Origin: Gonapodya prolifera JEL478
Taxonomy: Eukaryota > Monoblepharomycota > Monoblepharidomycetes > Monoblepharidales > Gonapodyaceae
DNA: 64,000 nt
Assembly: GCA_001574975.1 (NCBI GenBank)
Contig: KQ965743.1
Coordinates: 533,308 to 597,307, forward strand
Reading direction: 5' to 3'
Below the pieces are notes generated by a model. The model saw only the letters and a program-made list of their open reading frames with translations. It did no database searches and was not told the origin of the DNA. The translations under genes were made by a program, and so were the position numbers. This document shows, piece after piece, positions 60,524-64,000 of the stretch (within the stretch, counting starts at the first letter, position 1; every line of letters begins with the position of its first letter).

Positions 60524-62983
60524 CCACAGTGGAGATTAACTTACTGAATGCAGCACATCCCCAATAAACTGATCTGTCAAAGAAATGGCCCATTCAGGAT
60601 TGTTCATCATTTGCATGATGATTCTGTTCAAGAAAAGTGCACCATACTTTTCCATCCAAGACCCATGGTGTATGTATGAGAGGATATTACTGAAGAGATC
60701 TGGCATCAAACGTCAGATATTCTGCAGCTGCTTATCTGCACCTCCAATGATGGTAGAGATCCAAATGTAGGTTTTAGGATTTGATGGTGCTGTAGTATTT
60801 GTAACATCTGGTACAAGCTTTGCTTGTTTGTGCTGTGCAGCCTCGGGGGTCAATGTGCTAAAGTCAGGGTGCTATTTGGCAGGAGTTAACAATCTATGTT
60901 GAGTTGAACATTGCATTTTCCCTGCAAACACTCTTTTACAAAAGCATCACTCACATTGTCACTATCTGCTTCATTATTATCATTGGAAACAGCAACAGAA
61001 TCATAGCAAGTCAGAGGGATGCATTGCACATTCTCATGTAATTGTTGGGCTTCTGGGCACCAGCGCTCATCAGCTTTTACATGGTGGTATTCCCTGCATA
61101 GTCCACATCAGAGATATTTAGGAATTGTCTTTCCAGCAAATGCTGCTGCAGAGGTCAGGGGAAGTTCTGCCTCCCTGCCAGATGCCAGAACAGTACCAAA
61201 ACAATACAGTGTCTTCTTCCTTGTTGATGTCCTGGCTTTCTTCTTCCCTCCTTTGCTGGACTGCAAAGGTACCTTCTTCTGCCTATTTATGCAATCCCAT
61301 GTCTGATAGCATATGGTTGCTACCATCATCACTGCTGACATTGCTCTGCATATCAACAGATCCAGCAGCATCATCTTCATCCACTTCTTTCCCAGCATTT
61401 GCAATATGCTTGCAGTAAGTGTCCTTAAAAGAAACGTCAACAACAGGCACATTTTGACTTGGAATGAAGTCAAAACATCCATGCTCTCTTGCCTCCCATA
61501 CACTACATGCTATTTCCATTACTTCCTCAACAGTGTCCAAGGAGGCACCACAACGTACATTGGGTAGTCTCCTGTGCACTGATACTGTACTGGATTGCGC
61601 ACTGCCATTATCAGAGTGCTGACCACCAACCCTCAATTTCAAGTCCCATCAAATCTTCCTGATCTGCTTAGTCTTGTCATCATTTAGGCCAGCAGATATG
61701 CAAAATATTTTGGTCACATCAGGGTCTTCTTTGAGAAAATGATATGACACATGCCTGTGGTGATCAATGAAATCCTCCCACAGTTCTTCCTGAATGTGAC
61801 AGTTTGAAAGTAGTTGTACAAGGTTGGGGATAATTTCCCAGTGTTGATCCCTCTCAAATGGTGGGAGCTGGAATTGCATGAAAGATTGCCCAGCAATTGA
61901 GAGCAGGTTCTCAAGTCTTGACAACCTTTAAGTACATTGCATTCTTACTACATGAGCCTGTCAAACATATTGTTTCACATACTGCTGGATCAAATCCTTT
62001 TGGCCTTGGAATGTTGTTTAGCTGGTTTTTTGAAAGTCCACTGTGGTGTGCAAATGCATTATGTGATCAGTAAGTAAAATTCAGGGGCTTGCAGCTTAAA
62101 CTTGTACTTGCCAATTATGGGTTTTGACAATGAGGTAGAAGACCCCAACACCTAGGTTGTAAATGCCCCAGTAGTTGCATGAGAATATATTGTATCTGCA
62201 AAGAAGTGATTTGATTGATCAGAATGACAGACCATTGGCATATGCAAATTTCTAGGCTGTTGTCTCACCTCAATTCTTGATAAGCCAGTGTAATTTTTAA
62301 TCTTGGCTGTGTTGTTTGTAGCACCAAACCTGAGAAGCAACACAAGGCTTGTTGCAGTGCAATGTCACATCAGATGAAAGTCATCTCAGTGCACCTATCA
62401 CTCCCATCAACCAATTTCATAACAACTTTCAGTGATATTGTCTTGTTGGGGTAGACAGAGTGGCAATAGACTGTTGAATTGGCTGTGATGGATTTTCCAC
62501 ACCAGCACCTGTGTTTCAAGGGTCTGGTATTTGGGGCTGTGAAAGAGTGACAGGGTCCTGCAAAACATTTGTGCAATTGAAATGACATCAGAAATGTTCA
62601 TGGTATCTGTGTTGTGGAGCAATGATGTGATGCCAAAAAGACTGGACAGAATGAAGACTTACTCTACTGTCCAAAAAGTTCTGGACTTCATTAAAAACAT
62701 TGGTTACACTGTTGCAGTCCAAGGATCCAATGATTTGACAAGCATCAAACAACTTGGGGCACACATTTTGCCACTCTGTGTGGGCATCAACAATTCTTTG
62801 TGCTTTTCCAATGGGCATCTCATCTGCTGGCAAGCCCTCCATTGCCACTTTGATTGGTATGGGAGTTATGCCTTTTTTTTGAAAACAAAAAGAAACTTCA
62901 AGCTTACGCAGATGGATGAATGGGCTGATTGCACCAAAATGTGACAACTATGAGTGCATGGGCTGGGAGCAATCAAGAGTTGC

Positions 62984-63224
62984 ATGTCACACTGATATCC
63001 ACTAATGTGGAATATATAGAGTAGTATGAGTGTTGGGTATTAGCTGCTGTGCCACTTCTGTGGCTGCAGGTTTAGGTGTGCACACCTGCAGGACGTGCCC
63101 TAAGTTTGGCATCATGTTCCTGCAGGTGAGTTCCATGTGCACTACAACTTGTTATGTATATTTGATCACACATACACATTCCTGCAGATTACAGGCCCAT
63201 GCAGCTCACCTAGGTTGTGTAGCA
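62984..63224 (+). repeat. Repeat unit C
   Basis: A second plus-strand copy with CTGATATCCACTAATGTGG, CACACCTGCAGGACGTGCCC, TTCCTGCAGGTGAGTTC, TTCCTGCAGATTACAGGC and CACCTAGGTTGTGTAGCAC. Together with the inverted unit A it flanks about 2.9 kb that includes unit B. Confidence 0.85.
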
Positions 63225-63514
63225 CCTTCCCCCTTCACTTTGGGTTTCTTGAAGCAAGCAGGTAGACCCTTCTTAGAATAGCCATATTGAGGTGCTTCAT
63301 CAAGTTTGAAGCCACTCTCGTCCATGGCCATCTCCTCCTCAGTATGCAACCAGTTGTAGATGGTCTTGCAGGTAATGTCAAATGCTTCTGCCAAAAGATC
63401 CACCTTTACATCTCCTTTTGCTTGAAGTAGTTTGCAGCCCTGGATGCACCTAAGCATGTGTCTTGTTGGTTTCATGGAATGTGAAGGAAATTTGGTTCCC
63501 CCACCTGTCAGCAA
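63206..63514 (-). pseudogene. IS630/Tc1-mariner-type DDE transposase fragment
   Basis: An open stretch of 102 codons without a reliable start. It holds a helix-turn-helix-like piece (LLAEAFDITCKTIYNWLH) immediately followed by MDESGFKLDEAPQYGYSKKG. The latter resembles the second catalytic block (DExxF..YGY..KG) of IS630/Tc1 transposases. In intact proteins more than 80 residues lie between the two, so this copy looks internally deleted. Its 3' part overlaps the end of repeat unit C. Confidence 0.6.
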
Positions 63515-63770
63515 CTGCAGCTGATCATCACAAACCCTTGTCAGTCCCTTGTCTCAGTCTGCTCACTAGGCAATTCCAGCCTGGCTTTGTTCCAAATTCT
63601 TGCTGCCTGCTCCCCACCCCCATTGCTGTTCCAACTGCCCAGCTCAAGCAGACCCTCAATCTAGTTCAATTCACACTGCTGTTCCTCATCTCCACTGCAG
63701 TATTCAAAAGCAAACTTTGTGACAGTTCCGCAAAGGGAGTTGAAACAATCCCCAGAATCAGATGCACGTA

Positions 63771-63963
63771 GTGTGGCGGAACTACTACAGTCCGCCAGGG
63801 AGTGGTCCGAAGGGATTGGCGTTGTGGGCGCCGGTAGGCGTCGTGACCACAGTAGCCCTCGGAACCGGTCAATATATAGCACATGTACTAGACGAACAAC
63901 AGAGCTATTCCATACTCAAAACTAATCTTACCCTAACGACTAACTCCCGTAGTAACCCTACTA
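63771..63963 (+). mobile_element. Possible solo or 5' LTR
   Basis: The stretch starts TGTGGCGGAACTACTACAG and ends AACCCTACTACA, that is TG...CA. It contains a TATA-like CAATATATAGCAC before a CT-rich, AAC-rich leader and is followed by TTTGGGGAGACGACC, which could be a primer-binding region. Window end prevents finding the partner LTR or the polyprotein. Confidence 0.3.
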
Positions 63964-64000
63964 CATTTGGGGAGACGACCGGAGGACTCGTAGCAACGAG

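Larger units (their letters stand above)
55900..63770 (-). mobile_element. Degraded transposable-element-like or foreign region with broken minus-strand frames
   Basis: Base use changes here: more A+T, with many TG/CA-rich words unlike the left part. The minus strand carries a chain of coding-like but interrupted pieces. Examples are 59845-59558 (VWTQLKGLLADLLMSGKHEK), 59551-58988 (SLLKMPIGGDGHLANRIANT), 59015-58431, 58293-57832 (MGCMRRHCNAACWERLQDLY), 57169-56894, and 62947-62588 (GLPADEMPIGKAQRIVDAH). Stops and frame changes separate neighbours without obvious splice sites, so this looks like decayed copies of one or more large elements. I recognise no full transposase apart from the DDE fragment near 63300. 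Foreign insertion or a contaminant scaffold join is possible. Confidence 0.5.

Noticed and set aside
63206-63514. Intact transposase gene
   Set aside because: The helix-turn-helix and the DDE block are adjacent with the middle missing, and no reliable start or downstream third catalytic residue is present.

Overview
The window reads as nuclear DNA of a fungus. Genes are close together (often 60-600 bp apart) and carry many 50-150 bp introns with GTGAGT/GTAAGT donors and short AG acceptors. Fungal-type genes are present: a MET10-type sulfite reductase alpha subunit, UFD4, RAD18 and COX10. A five-LIM PINCH-like protein and a membrane-anchored M60/ImpA-type metallopeptidase point to an early-diverging lineage, perhaps a chytrid; that placement is inference. 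The assembly has a 201-base N gap (10015-10215), a single N at 9802 between two identical 95-bp copies, and an N at 60369.

Layout. 0-12.5 kb: ERCC1/RAD10 (+), an OPT-family transporter (+), an enoyl-CoA hydratase (+), an M60-type surface peptidase with one apparent frameshift (-), an AIF2/AMID-type FAD oxidoreductase broken by the gap (-), and an MTFP1-like mitochondrial protein (-). 12.5-14.0 kb: no confident gene, but about six diverged copies of a palindromic repeat. 14-20 kb: a PLAC8 protein (-), a UBE2H/UBC8 E2 (-), F-actin capping protein alpha (-), and a PINCH-like LIM protein (+) that shares a 99-bp divergent promoter with the capping protein. 20-30 kb: a 2606-residue UFD4/TRIP12-type HECT ligase (+) and a PPIH-type cyclophilin (+).

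30-46 kb: a sulfite reductase alpha subunit with an N-terminal siroheme-synthase-like (Met8-like) domain (-), an unresolved coding-like stretch (+), eIF4E with a 7-nt microexon (-), a TMEM198/DUF4203-type membrane protein (-), COX10 (+), RAD18 (-), a small unknown protein (-) and a DUF1295 membrane reductase (-). 46-55 kb: one giant coiled-coil protein (-). 55-64 kb: a mobile-element-like region of different composition, with broken minus-strand reading frames, three copies of a roughly 220-240 bp repeat, a DDE-transposase fragment and a possible LTR end.

Themes. Three genes serve ubiquitin transfer (UBE2H, UFD4/TRIP12, RAD18). Two serve DNA repair (ERCC1, RAD18). Two relate to actin or adhesion (capping protein alpha, PINCH). 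Several are mitochondrial or redox genes (COX10, MTFP1-like, AIF2-like, enoyl-CoA hydratase). Exon joins were worked out by hand from splice consensus, reading frame and remembered family sequence. Where all exon lengths sum to a whole number of codons I say so.
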